This document shows, piece by piece, positions 1 through 12,392 of a DNA stretch of 64,000 nucleotides. The stretch is from Sipunculus nudus (Eukaryota; Annelida; Sipuncula; Golfingiida; Sipunculidae): positions 72,150,453 to 72,214,452 of the forward strand of contig CM049311.1 in assembly GCA_026874595.1 (NCBI GenBank). The letters run 5' to 3'. A program made the translations under genes and the position numbers. The notes under the pieces are model-generated. The model was not told the origin of the DNA and made no database searches. It saw only the letters and a program-made list of their open reading frames with translations. Position 1 is the first letter of the stretch, and each line of letters begins with the position of its first letter.

Positions 1-221
1 ATTATGGATAAATAGGGATGCAGTTTAGAATTGTGAATCAAATTATATATTCAGATTTATATGTTTTATTGCAAATATCTAAAATTTATAATAATGAAGT
101 GAAAATATTTGATGTAATGAAAAGAATGAGGTTCTCAAGCAAACATTTGTTCATTATTTTCCTGCCTGAGCAGAATATGAAATAAAGTGATAAGCTTTGT
201 TTGTTCATCTCAGTGTCTGAT

Positions 222-330
222 TTTAACAAACCTGTGAGCTTATGCGATTGTGTGGCATCATCGTGCATCCCGTTAACCATCATCTGTCGTCCACATATGA
301 AGGATCCTATGTAAAGATTTATTAAATAAG
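222..330 (+). mobile_element. Family A Helentron-like element, 5' fragment
   Basis: AACCTGTGAGCTTATGCGAT and the following TGTGTGGCATC...GTTAACC match the 5' terminus of family A copies at 24292, 32860 and 41128. Similarity fades after about 100 bp, so this is a truncated or chimeric copy. It lies on the same strand as all the others. Confidence 0.6.
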
Positions 331-639
331 AAAAAAATTATTGTCATAAAAATAAGGATCTAATTGAAACATATATTCTTGCCTTAGCAGAATGGGACAA
401 AAATAAGTGATCAGCTCTGTCTTTGCATCTCTGTTTAATATTATATATATAATAATTATGAATCAACTTTTTTCCTGTAACCACTGTTGAATGCTTCTCC
501 TCTCTCTCTTTTTATGTCGCTCTTTCTCTATCCCCTCCCTCCCTCAACCCAGGCTTATCTTGAATAACAATAACACATATTTTGTTTGTAAAATTGTCCT
601 ATCAAATATATAACTTTTAGGTACATATTGTTTTTTCCC

Positions 640-1583
640 TTATTACCTTATTAAATGCTTCCAGGCCATAATTTTCATGCATTAAGGAGTACAATATACA
701 CTTATCAGATTTAGTTTATGCTCATTTAAAAATGGAATTTTTATTTTTTACAGAATTTTATTTTAGTTAAAAAATGAAATGTGTATTGTTATACTTCAGC
801 TAATCTCCTACTTCTTCCTTATTCTATAATTGACAGGTTTTCATATATTCCCATGGTTATTTTTATACACATATTACTGCCACATAGCTGAAGTATTCAT
901 ATTTTAGTAGTATTTGATCATGAGAGACTCCTGCATCTTTGAAATTGTCCATAAAAGTGCTTAGTATTGGTTCAGCGAATACATATTTAATATTTGATTA
1001 TCACTAGTATATTTATGTGCATTTGCTAAAATTTTCCAAAATTCAGCTCAGTGATGTGACCAATGGTACCCTTGTTCTTTAATGCATTATTAAATGGTTT
1101 CAGGTCACAATTTTCATGTATTACACAGTGCAATATGTACTTATCAGATGTAGTTTATGCCCATTTGAAAATGGGAAATTTTAGTTGTTAACAGCATTTA
1201 TTTCAGTTAAAAAATGAAATGTGTATTGTTATACTTCAGCTAACCTTGAGTTTCTTCCTTATTCTATAAGTGACATTCCCAGAGAAGTGGTTATTTATGC
1301 ACATATTAGTCACAAAGCTGTAATACTGATACTCTTAGATATATTTGATCATGAGCTAGAGGCTGAAATCTTTGTTATAGTCCATTCAGGTGGCAAACAT
1401 ACCTAGTATTTGTTTATCACCAGATAGCTTGGCCATTTCCTCTTAGCTTTTCAAGTGCTAATTTATGTATAGAAAGATAAGTATATTTTGCATTTGTTTA
1501 AATTATATAAAAAAAAATCAGCTATATTTTGGATTTCCAAAATTTAAAAAATCAGCTTAGTGCCTTGACCCATGGGTCCCTTG
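640..1583 (+). repeat. Two tandem 3' portions of family E
   Basis: Two similar segments of about 440-500 bp (about 640-1074 and 1081-1583) share ordered matches such as CATAATTTTCATGCATTAAG, CACTTATCAGAT and GTTATACTTCAGCTAA. Each ends in the family E 3' terminus: a TCAGC-TAGTG type inverted copy of the 5' end, the GACCCATGGGTC palindrome (degenerate in the first, as GACCAATGGTAC) and CCTTG|TT. No 5' hairpin was found, so these are truncated or internally duplicated copies. Compare the complete copies at 37187-38500 and 50690-52554. Confidence 0.6.
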
Positions 1584-3842
1584 TTTGAGCTGTCAATTAA
1601 ATGTCTGTTAAGTGTTTATTGTCTGTCTGCAGGCTGTCTGTCCATGTAAGTAGGGCAAAAATCATATATATTAGACCCAGACAGTTCAGACTTCATATGT
1701 CAACAGAAAAAATTATATGTCATGTATTCTCTTAGCAACTGGATATACAAACATCTTATTACCTTTGAAGTAAGCTATTGATTAGTAAATTTTGATGAAG
1801 GGCCTAATTTCTCAGAAATGGCTGAAGGTCGAGCTTACGTTTTAAATTCAATATTGAATTTTGTTTTGCTTATTGATCAAATAGGGGGCCGTGACTTCTA
1901 CTAGATGTGGATCACCATGTGTAATTTTTCAGGTTTGATGCATTCTTTACCTGTGTCATAGAATGGGCACTTTAAATCACCAGTTCATTCATTAGCAGCT
2001 TTAACAAAAATCTGTTTGACCTAGATAGCTAATTGCTATTTCAAGAGAGTTCTTGATACTGTCTCTGGAAATGCACATTTGGTGTCGCTGACCTATATTT
2101 TAAGTGCTATGAGATGAAGGACAAAAGTTTGAAATTTTTAACTCCATCCCTGGCTTTGTTTTCAAATCATTGGAGAGATATCTTATGATATTTTCAAATA
2201 AGGCTTAACATCTAATCATATTATCAAATAAGACTTAACATCATTTGTTAATGTATGGCTTTTCCATTACTGTTATTTTTTAACAGAGATTGGATTTGGA
2301 ATTTTCAATTAAGACAATATGAATTCAGATACCCCACCACAGATAAAAGTTTAAGGCTCAGATTTAATTAATACATGGCACAGTACAATTTTATTTGTCA
2401 TTTGATGAATGCCATAATCACAGCTATTAGTTTAAGGATAATTCCCAGGCTCGAAAAGAAAAAGTAAAATTCCATGTTTCATAATGACTCATGACTGTTT
2501 GTCCATCTTTCATCATTACCAATGCTTGGGGGGAAAAAAGATAAATTAAGGGGTACTCAACAATTTCAAATTTCCTTGAGGAATCAGGCTGTGATGCTAA
2601 TCAGTTCTCCAGAAATATAAAAAAGGGCATTTATTATGATTGTGGCTCAGTGTTTTGGTTATTGCCATTATTAAACCAGGTTTTTCTATGGAACATAGAT
2701 TTCTGTGTAACCCTGTCAAAGCAAAAGGTTGAAGAAGCCATCAGCTTAAGGAGTATTTATCTTATTACATTTGGATTCTGAACATAATAAATACAATAAA
2801 TACTGCTGTCCTTGCAATCTGAACTGAAAAATGGCAAATTTCCAGCATTCATGTCAGTTTAAATTGCATGTCTAAAAATATGACTTTATCTGTTTTACAG
2901 TTGATTTGATAGAGAGAGATGAAGAGTGATTTGAAAATGTACTTTGTATAAGTGTTCCCATTTATGTGCAGCCTAAATTGGAATTCCAGTAGTAAACAAT
3001 TTGGCGCTTGTTAAACGTGCAGGTTTATGACTACAGTTTTTATCAATATTGAGCCCTAATGGGGCTAGATTGGTGCAAGCTGATCCATCATGGTGACTTT
3101 TTGTATCACAACAAAATGTAAGTTCAGCCAAAGATATATGATATAAACTTCTTGTTGTATTCCATTACAAGCAAGGCTACTTTACATTCAGTTCTTATGG
3201 GATTGGTATTATACCCTAAAGAAAGAAATAAATACTTAGGATCAGCTTATTCTTTACTTTTATATTTCAGTTAACTTTGATATTTCATAGAACCTAGCTG
3301 AATTTTATATGTATATTATAACTCTATTAGTAATAATTTAATATTTAATATTCAGCCAATTTTCAGTGACAAAGGGTATCAGCAAAGATATCATCTTTTT
3401 AATGGTGAAACATTACAATTATGTTTCAAGATACATAAAAAATGTAAAAATTCTGAAATATCTATCCCCTTCTTTAAATTTAAATTATATCATCTTTTTT
3501 TTGTATTTGTTGTTATGGTTGACTTTGTGTTCACAATGCATTGATGTGATATGTAACAATTTGTGTTAAAAAGAATCAATATTGTTGAGTTGAGATTTTG
3601 CTAAGTATTACATTCAGTAACTCAGACCTTGTGCCTGTGTGTTCTAATGTTGATGATTTGCATTCATTAATTTAGATGATAGGGCTGTTGCTCTCCCACA
3701 GTGGCTGTTTTACATTCAGATCACTCTCTTGTGTTTATTATATCATTATTAATACATTGAAAATTACCAGCAATTCATACAATGGTATTTTTAGTACAAA
3801 TAAAATTTAAAAAAAAAAAAGATTATGGAAATGCCAGCCCTT
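1584..3842. other. AT-rich non-coding stretch
   Basis: No gene or recognised repeat family. It holds a small local duplication near 2160-2245 (TCAAATAAGRCTTAACATC twice) and an A-run at about 3811-3820. Probably intronic or intergenic. Confidence 0.5.
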
Positions 3843-4576
3843 TTTAGCCCTCAGCCCTTAGGCTGATGGGCTATTGTCGTCACCCAAGCTGTCCGTCCGT
3901 CCGTCCGTCCGGCGTCCGTTAACTTTTACCTTGTGAGCGGGATATCTTGAAAAGGATTCACCGTCAGAATTTTATTTCCTTGGTAAAGATGTATTTCGAC
4001 AAAATCTCGGTCAAGTTCGAAGATGGGTGACCTTGACCTATTTTTCTACATTTTAGAGCTGATTATAGAAAAACACTTAGATGCTTATTACTCAGGAACC
4101 ATTTGGTGGATTTTCACAAAACTTACTATGATTATTGGGACTGATAGTCTGTACCTGCTATACAAGTTTGGTGGCACCACCCACAATTTCTGATTTTTAA
4201 TGAATTTTTCTTGGATTTTTCAACTTTGGCCTTGTGAGCGGGATATCTCTAAAAGTATTCTCAATAGGAATTTTATTTCTTTGGTGAAGATGTATATCGA
4301 CAAAAATCTCGTTCATGTTCAAAGATGGGTGACCTTGACCTACTTTTCAAGGTCACAGAGCTTATAATAGAATAAAACTTAGAAGCTTATTTTTCAGGAA
4401 GCATATGGTGGATTATTATGAATCATGGTACATACCTCTCCATTTTAAATTTATAACTGAGACATGTACAGATATACATCCATGTGAGAACAGATATTTA
4501 GTACTTGTTACTGTTACCACCTCTAAACACTGTTCTTTTGGCTGAGGGCTTTTGTCAGCTTCTGCTGATATTCTAG
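3843..4576 (+). mobile_element. Family B Helentron-like element, copy 1
   Basis: The 5' end is a hairpin: TAGCCC (3845-3850) pairs with GGGCTA (3868-3873), with an inner CAGCC/GGCTG stem. A (GTCC)n stretch follows. Near the 3' end GGCTGAGGGC (4540-4549) is the inverse of the 5' GCCCTCAGCC. Then comes a TCAGC-TTCT-GCTGA hairpin (4555-4568) and TATTCTAG|TT, with CTAG at 4573-4576. The subterminal inverted repeat, 3' hairpin and CTAG-T end are the hallmarks of non-autonomous Helentron/HINE elements. No coding capacity. Confidence 0.75.
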
Positions 4577-6352
4577 TTTTCCCCAAGTATATAGATATAT
4601 AAGGCCTCTTGTTAGGATAAATATCCATTACCAGTCTAAGTTCATGCTGTGTGAATTAATCTTTACTCTCAAGATCTGTTTGAGAAACACTTGTTTCAAT
4701 GATAGGCATGAGATCACCAATAAAATATCAGTTTTTAATTCAAGGTTCTGTGAAATTTGTTCAAATAACCATGTTTTGCAACTAATTAGCTGTGATTCAG
4801 CAATAACAGGATTACTATGTATTCTTGATGAGGTCAGCAAAAGCACTAAATGTTTTAACTGCACATGAAGTACCTTGATATATCTTGTTTAACTCTCCAA
4901 AGCTTTATGTCAGCTTTTTTTATCAGAATAATAAAGAACAATTTAAAAAACCTGTCAAACTTGGTGTATTATTTTAATTTTGTTTTTAAATTCTTGTCAT
5001 CACCATAGATATTCATATTGATTCTAGTCAGGGACACAAGTAATTGTAATGCTCCTCATGCTTCATTGATCTATTGCACAAGTAATTAGTATTCAAACTT
5101 AAACTTTGTTTCTTTTATATGCTTTTTCAGTGGGCTGTAAACTGTAACCAGCCAACACTGGTTCTTCCTTGAGAGACACAGTTGTAGGCATGTCACATAT
5201 TCTGTCAACTACAGTCCCCTTGTCATGACAAAACTTCCTATGTCACCAGGTTTGACAATCCTCAATACCTAAAAAAAATATGGATGTTTGACAATCACCT
5301 ATTCATATTAATTAAGGTGGTCACTGATAGTCCAGCGTGTGCATAGTCCTGTGTTTAGTTTTCAGATTAGAAGCCATAATTTATATAGATTTAGATGATG
5401 TATTGGTCTGGCATATTAAGACCTTTTAAACCCAGCCTAATTTAACTGTTTGCAGGGTGACCATGTCAGATGGCTCTTAAACAGTGGTTGACTCATCAAT
5501 TAGTTGTTTTATAAAATATTGGCATTGGTTTATGTGCTTTGTCCTGTCACCATGGGGATGTCTCTGATTCATGTAAATTTTGCAGCATCCTTTGGGGAGA
5601 AAAAGCTGTTAGAAGCATAAGGTTGCCATGGCGCATCCAAAACACGTGTGGAGAAAAAAAAATGGATTTATTAGATCCAGATGTTGGTGTATGTTAAATT
5701 TTCCGAAGCTCAGGACAGACAGGATGAACGATTGATCATAGATATACTCTGTAATAAAATACCACTGATGTCATGCCAGGAAGCACAGATTTCTGATCAA
5801 TAAAGCATTTTTGCAGCATGTTCTTGAATAGTGGCAATGGTGTATCATAATGATGTCATCAACATTTCATAGCAAGCACGGACATGTATTGTCCTGAATA
5901 CCAATAAGGTGTATCATAACCCTCTCAGTGACATTGCAAATAAGAGACAGAAAAATATATTGATCAGAAGATAGTCACTAAGAACAGGCAGCAGTATGAA
6001 TGGTAACTGGAATGATGCAGTTTCTTCACTTGCAGCTGGGTGCCTATGCACATATGCATGTGCTTACTAAATGTCTGCCTTCTCTATATAGTAATTAAGT
6101 CATATTCCCATAAAATCATATACATTCAACTGAAATTTTTATTTTGGAACAAAAAAAGTTTTGGCAACACATACAGTTCATTGCTGATTATTCAACTTCA
6201 TTGTGGCACAAAGAATGCATTGTAAGATACAGTAAGGTGTATGTATCCATACATTTTAGGAGTAATTTTTGCAGTGCAATGGCTTCTCAAGTCCTCAAAA
6301 TTCATCTGTTAACATCACATACTTTTCTCCATATTAAAAAAATATAGTGTTT
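4577..6352. other. AT-rich non-coding stretch
   Basis: No gene recognised; a pair of short overlapping open frames on opposite strands at 4628-4868 is explained by chance. No repeat of the window's families was seen. Confidence 0.5.
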
Positions 6353-7415
6353 TCATTGAACTGATGCCTTAATTGGTTTCCTTGTTCTTCACATTCAACT
6401 GATGACTTGGCTTCCTTAGTACTCACACTGAACTGATGACCTGGCTTCCTTATTTCTCACATTGACCCCAATTGGCTTCCTTGGTACTCAATTCCAACTG
6501 ATGACTTGGCTTCCGTGGTCTTCATTTCAACTTATAGTGAGTTTCTTGTTCCTCACATTGAACTAATGATTTGGTTTCCTTTGTCCTCAGGTTGAATTGA
6601 TGACTTGCTTTCCTTGGTCCTCTCATTGTACTGATGAATTAATGACTTCCATGGTTTTCACTTTCAGCTGATGACTTGGCTCCTTGGTCCTCACATTGAA
6701 CTGATGACTTGAATTCATTTGTCCTCACATTGAACTGACTTGATCTACACTGTCAACCAATGACTTGGCTTCCTTGGTCCTCACATTGAACTGATAGCTT
6801 GGCTCCAGTGGCCCTCACTGTCAATCAATGACTTGGCTTCCATGGTCCTCATTTCAACTGATAATGTGTTTCTTGTTCCTCACATTGAACTAATGATTTG
6901 GCTTCCTTGGTCCTCACATTGAGCTGATGACTTGACGTCATTTGTCCTCACATTGAACTGACTTGGCTACCATGATCTACACTGTCAGCCAGTGACTTGG
7001 CTTCCTTGGTCCACACATTTTATTGATTACCTTATGGCTTCCATGGTCCTTATTTCAACTGGTGACTTTGCTTCACATTGAACAGACCTTGGTACTCACA
7101 TTGGACTGATGACTTTGCTTCCTTATTTGTCAAATTGAACTGATGCTTTAATGGGCTTCCATGGTCCTCATGGTCAACTTGTGTCTTGGCTTCTTTGGTC
7201 TTCACATTGAACTGGTGACTTGGTTTCCTTGATACTCACATTGAACTGGTGCCTTGCCCTCTTTAGTTGTCACATTGAAATGATGACTTGACTTCCATGG
7301 TCCTCACTTTCCACTGATGACTTTAATTCTTTGGTGCTTACTTTGGTTTGATAATTTGGCTTCCATGGCCCTACATTGAACTGATGACTTGTCTTCCAAG
7401 GTCTGCACTTTCAAC
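6353..7415 (+). repeat. Minisatellite, ~34-bp unit, about 30 diverged copies
   Basis: The unit reads roughly TCACATTGAACTGATGACTT plus GGCTTCCTTGGTCC. Copies differ by substitutions and small indels, with higher-order blocks (for example, the ACTTGGCTACCATGATCTACACTGTCA type) recurring. Stops occur in every frame, so it is not a protein repeat. It directly precedes the family D repeat. Confidence 0.9.
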
Positions 7416-7439
7416 TAGTTTTCATTAGTGTTATTTGAT

Positions 7440-8915
7440 TATATTAAAAGTCTTGCAATATCTCCTACAATATCTCGTTAAACATGATATTTCGATATAT
7501 CACTTAATGATAGACTAGAGTCCACAATTATGCAGTAATCATTTTGAAACTGATATATGTTATGTCTGACATTAATATCTAGAAACCTATTTTTCATTTT
7601 CCGGATATGGCCGCTAGGGGGTGCTGCACTTGAACCTCCCAAACATATCATTTTTTGGACATATCACCAAAACTATAAACCTCAGTTACAGAAACTATAG
7701 CTTGGTTTCTTCCTCTGGGTCTTCTTCATAACCTTGGAAAGTCATCTGGTCTAAATCTTGTGTCACTTTATCAGTATGTCTGTCTGTTTGTCAGTTGTCC
7801 TCAAATTCGCCTGCTTGCTGGTTTTCGCCTATATAGATTTCTACAGGCCACAGTTTTGAAGGAATTCTTTTGAAACTGGTACATATTATGTCATACACAT
7901 ATATCTCGAAATGAATTTTTCATTTTCCGAATATAGCCGCTAGGTGGCGCTGCACATGACCTTCCCTAACATATCATTTTTTTGGCCATATCTCCATAAC
8001 TATAATTCTCAATTACAGAAACTATGGCTTATTTTATTTCTCTTGGTCTTCCCCATAACCTGAGTAAGTCATGTGGTCTCATTTTTGTGTTACTTTGTTA
8101 GTATGTCTGTCTGTCTGTCAGTTGTCCTGAAATTCGCCTGCTTGCTGATTCTTGTGTCTTACATATAGCATTCTACAGGCCACAGTTTTAAAGGAATCCT
8201 TTTGAAACTTGTACATGTTATGTCTTACACTAATATCTTGAAACCAGTTTTTCATTATCCTAATATTGCTGCTAGGGGGCGCTGCACTTGACCCTCCCTA
8301 ACATATCATTTTTTGGCCATATCTCCATAACTATAATTCTCAATTACAGAAAATATGACTTATTTTCTTCCTTTTGGTCTTCCCCTTAGCCTGAGTAAGT
8401 CATGTGGTCTCATTCTTGTGTTACTTTGTTGGTATATCTGTCTGTTTATCAGTTGTCCTGAAATTGGCCTGCTTGCTGGTTCTAGTGTCTTACATATCCC
8501 ATTCTTCAGGCCACAGTTTTGAAGGAATCCTTTTGAAACTGGTACATGTTATATGTCTTACACTAATATCTCGAAACAGATTCTTCATTATCCTAATATT
8601 GCTGCTAGGGGGCGCTGCACCCAACCTTCCCAAATATTAAATTTTATTTTCTTCCTCCGAGTCTTATCCATAACCTGGTTTAGTCATCTGGTCTAAAGCT
8701 TGTGTCACTTTGTCAGTATGTCTGTCTGTTTGACAGTTGTTGTGAGCTATGTCTACTTTCATGTTCTTTTGTGTGATATATGTCGTTCAACAGGCCTAAC
8801 TTTTCACCAGTCGCTCTGAAAATCACTCAGTTATTAGAAAACTGACAGTTTGTTTTGTCTGTCCATCTGTTTGTCATTTTAACTTCCGGCAAGCGTTCGA
8901 CCTATGGTCGTCTAG
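7440..8915 (+). mobile_element. Family D Helentron-like element with ~330-bp tandem units and CTCF-like cores
   Basis: About four tandem units of 326-333 bp. Each carries CATATCTCCATAACTATAA, a TGTCTGTCTGT stretch and a core like GCTGCTAGGGGGCGCTGCAC (near 7609, 7935, 8267 and 8600). The 3' end has a CGACC-TAT-GGTCG hairpin (8898-8910) followed by TCTAG|TTTT, with CTAG at 8912-8915. That terminus is Helitron/Helentron-like. A matching 5' end was not found, so the left boundary is approximate and the copy may be 5' truncated. Confidence 0.65.
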
Positions 8916-11210
8916 TTTTTTTATTTACATTGAAGTGATTTGCATTTCAATTAAAAGGAGGGCAAGTAGGCAAGTTGTAATCTTGTGACATCCAGGTTAC
9001 TCTTTGCGAAATCTGATCTTTTCATTATATGTAAAAACTAAACATATGCAGAGGTTGGATACCTGCCAAACCTGACTCCTGGTATATCTCTGAAATGCTA
9101 AAATCAATACAACAGTCCAGCCATGGCTGGCTGTAATATGTCTTACAATAAGCACAGGCTGAAGGAGTGTGAGTATGAAGGAAGGATCGCTCAAAGTCAT
9201 AGACACAAGGACAAGTAATTCATCTGTGATCAGTAGAACAGTTTCAGCTGCCAGCCAGGGCAGCCAGAATGTAATTTGGTATAGTGGAACATAAGTCAGA
9301 CGGGCATATCCCTGCCATCCCTCAATGTGTAAAATACATATTTGAGTGCCATTCAGCAACCATTGTCAATATTAAAATCTGTCCCTATCATCCTTTCTCA
9401 ATTCTGAAGGTGGTGAGCTATTTCCAGTGTGGCCTAGGTTTTTATATGATAAAAATAAACCACAAGTGCTCAGCTTTGGTTTATTATACAATAACACAAA
9501 TATTATGATTTTTTCACACTACTTAAATTAATAATTCATATTGTTAATTTCAACTTGATCCTTGTAAGTACTTTAACTTGTCATCCATTATCAGCAATGA
9601 GGATCGACATGCATACACGCAGATAGACAATTATATTTCATCTCTTGCATTAATATATATAAATAAGACATGCTCCCTTTAACTTTTGGTCCTCTTTAAA
9701 TAATAATTGACTTTAAGTATTTAAACTGAACTATTGTTATTATATCATGAACTTTATTATATCAAGAACTACACAGCTGTTACAAACATGTAGGGCTTTA
9801 CAATTAACTTTCACATGAATCATATAGAAATACAGATCAGAGCCTAACTGCCAAAACATTATAGCATGCAACAGATGTTTCTGTGAGGTATTTTTAAACA
9901 TATTCCATGAATGTTGCAGTTGTTGATTATTGATATCACACAGCACATTCAGAGTTCAATCGAATGAAATATATGTCTTGAACAGAGTTTGAGTACAAAT
10001 TGTGTACAGGTGTATTATGTAAACAACAGTGGTCATGGGTTCAAGATCAAAATAAAGTTGCAGTTGTTCACTACATGGGTCACAGTCTTTGCACAATAAG
10101 TTGATCCTCCCAAGGAAAGGATAATGTGCACCACTGAAGATATGAACCTGGGGGTCAAGTAGTGTTATATTAAATTGCAAATTAAATGTCTTCTTGCTCT
10201 CTTTTGCCAAGTGATGTGAAACTTCAAAGTGACCAAGAGATCTTCTCAGAGATACCCACAAGAAAAAACACATTTCTGAAATCATTCTGTTCTTTATTGC
10301 CTAAAGAAATAAGAAATAGCTTTTGACCCATGAAGTGACTTTGCCACATTTCCTATTTATTTGTCTGCCTTTCATATTGGATTTTCTGAGATGATAAGAG
10401 ATACAAAGAGATTTAGCCAAGCAGATGAGCAGAAAAATCTTTCTTCGTCCATTGTAGGCTTATTAATGGTGCCAGGCCTGGTTAGTGGCAGGATCTACCA
10501 TGACACCAGAAAGGATGAACCCGGAAATTCACAGTAAATTATAGCTGCAATCCATTACCTATGATCTGACCTAACTTGACACCATTTGGGTAAAATTTCC
10601 AGTGTCAAATGGGAAAATTATGATGATTTGTGAAGGCGCTTCATGTTATATTGTGAAAATGGGTACAGGATTACTTCTCTCAGACAGGAGAAAACAAGAT
10701 TGGTCAGTCCTGGAATGAGGTCCTTTGATTGAACAGGACATTGGAACTATGAGAATTATACAAAAGAAATAGGTCTTACATGCTTATTTGTCAAGAAGTT
10801 TATTGTCATTGTTTTCCTGACCTTCCAGTGTTTCTGCTACATAAAGCAAGGTCTAGCTGTTATCAGTTCCTTGGCAGATGTTCTTTCTGCTTTGTTTTAC
10901 TGTTAAACCATGAATGGTCAGCTCTCTATTTTTCTTTCCCGTTCATACTTCCACCAGTGTGCATAATTTTTCAGTCAACTGTGTACTTTACACAGGCAAC
11001 TAGAATGGTACTAAGAAGGGTGCTTACCTCTGCCAAGGCTAAACAATTCTGCTTAATCATCCCCGGTATTAAAATCTGTGCCAAAATTTATTGGAGTTTA
11101 ACAGACAAACAAACTAACAAACAGACATGGAGGCAACCAAAATCTTTTTGGTAGATTTAATCAGAAAGAATACAGGCTCTGCATGTTAACTTGAGACAAT
11201 GTTTCATTAA
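8916..11210. other. Non-coding stretch
   Basis: No gene recognised. 9000-9370 is somewhat less AT-rich and holds a 31-codon ORF at 9123 in an ideal Kozak context (MAGCNMSYNK...), without similarity I know. Around 11090-11130 there is a decayed ACAGACAAAC/AAACAGAC stretch, probably the edge of an unidentified repeat. Confidence 0.4.
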
Positions 11211-12392
11211 TTGTATCCTCCAAAACGATGTTTTGGGGATACTATGTTTTTGACCGGGTTCCGCCGCCGCCGCGTTGGTTTCCGGAGAACTCCTCAGAGA
11301 CTACTGGGTGGATTTTTCCGAAACTTACACCAATTATCGGGTCACATGTGAACTGGTGCCTAACCAATTGGCCTTGACCTCTGACCTTTCCTCTCTGCCC
11401 AGCCTCCGTCTGTGCGTCTGTTTCCACACATAAACTCACATATCTCGGGAACCGTTTGACCGATCAGGAAAAATATTTTACACAAATGTAGCCCTTGGAT
11501 AGCTTTATAACATACACAAAAAATGGTGGCGCCATGTGCAGCCATTTTTTCACAGCATCCATCTGTTCATCTGCCTTGGGTTAAAATCACTCATATCTCT
11601 GAAGTGGTTTGACTAATTCACCTGAAATTGGACATGCGTATACATCGTAGATAGCTTTCTTGATTTTATGACAGGTGGCGCCACCTACATTCACATTCAC
11701 GCTGCAGACATCCAAGCTAATATCTCGGGAACCGTTTGACCAATCAGGAAAAAAATTTACACAAATGTAGCCCTTGGATAGATATATAAAATACACAAAA
11801 ATGGTGGCGCCACCTGCAGCCATTTTTGCACAGCGTCCATCTGTTTGTCTGCCTTGGGTTAAAATCACTCATATCTCTGCAGTGGTTTGACCAAATTACC
11901 TGAAATTCGTCATGCGTATACATCCTGGATAGCTTTCTTGATTTTATGACAGGTGGCACCAGATTCATTCACGTTCACGCTGCAGACATTAATGCTTATA
12001 TCTCCGGACTTGTTTGACCAATCAGGAAAAAATTTTTTACACAAATGTAGCCCTTGGATAGCTTTATAAAATACACAAAAATGTTGGCTCCTCCTGCAGC
12101 CATTTTTGCAGAGCGTCCATCTGTTTGTCTGCTGTGGGATAAAATCACTCATATCTCTGCGGTGGTTTGACGTTTCAACTTGAAATTTTGCATGTGTACA
12201 CATCTTAGAAAGTTTCTCGTTCAAATAACAGGTGGCGCCACCTACAATCATGTTTACATGGCAGACATCCATTCTAATATGTAACACATGTACCTCTATT
12301 TCCCCTTGCCTATCAATCCATGCCTCACTTAACCCGACCTACTCTGATTTTGCCGGATACACGTTGTCGCTTGTCGACTTCCCGTATTCTAG
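11211..12392 (+). mobile_element. Family C Helentron-like element, copy 1
   Basis: Starts TTGTATCC after CATTAA. A 5' hairpin spans 11213-11242 (GTATCC, CCAAAAC pairing with GTTTTGG, GGATAC). Inside are diverged tandem units of about 140/280 bp with ATATCTCGGGAACCGTTTGA, CACAAATGTAGCCCTTGGA and GGTGGCGCCACC (11674-11685, 11803-11814, 12231-12242). Near the end CCGGATACA inversely matches the 5' TGTATCC. A GTCG-CTTGT-CGAC hairpin and TATTCTAG (CTAG at 12389-12392) close it, followed by TTAATCC. The A^T insertion point and CTAG end are Helitron-like. Confidence 0.8.

Noticed and set aside
9123-9218. 31-codon ORF in an ideal Kozak context (MAGCNMSYNK...)
   Set aside because: Possible donors inside it do not give a phase that joins the candidate exon at 17285 or the C2A exon without a stop, and no similarity is known.
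8997-9359. 120-codon minus-strand open frame
   Set aside because: No recognisable motif or splice context; no support beyond length.
10780-11154. 124-codon open frame ending in a Thr-Asp-Lys-Gln repeat-like tail
   Set aside because: The tail comes from an ACAGACAAACAAAC tract of repeat origin; the rest has no known similarity.
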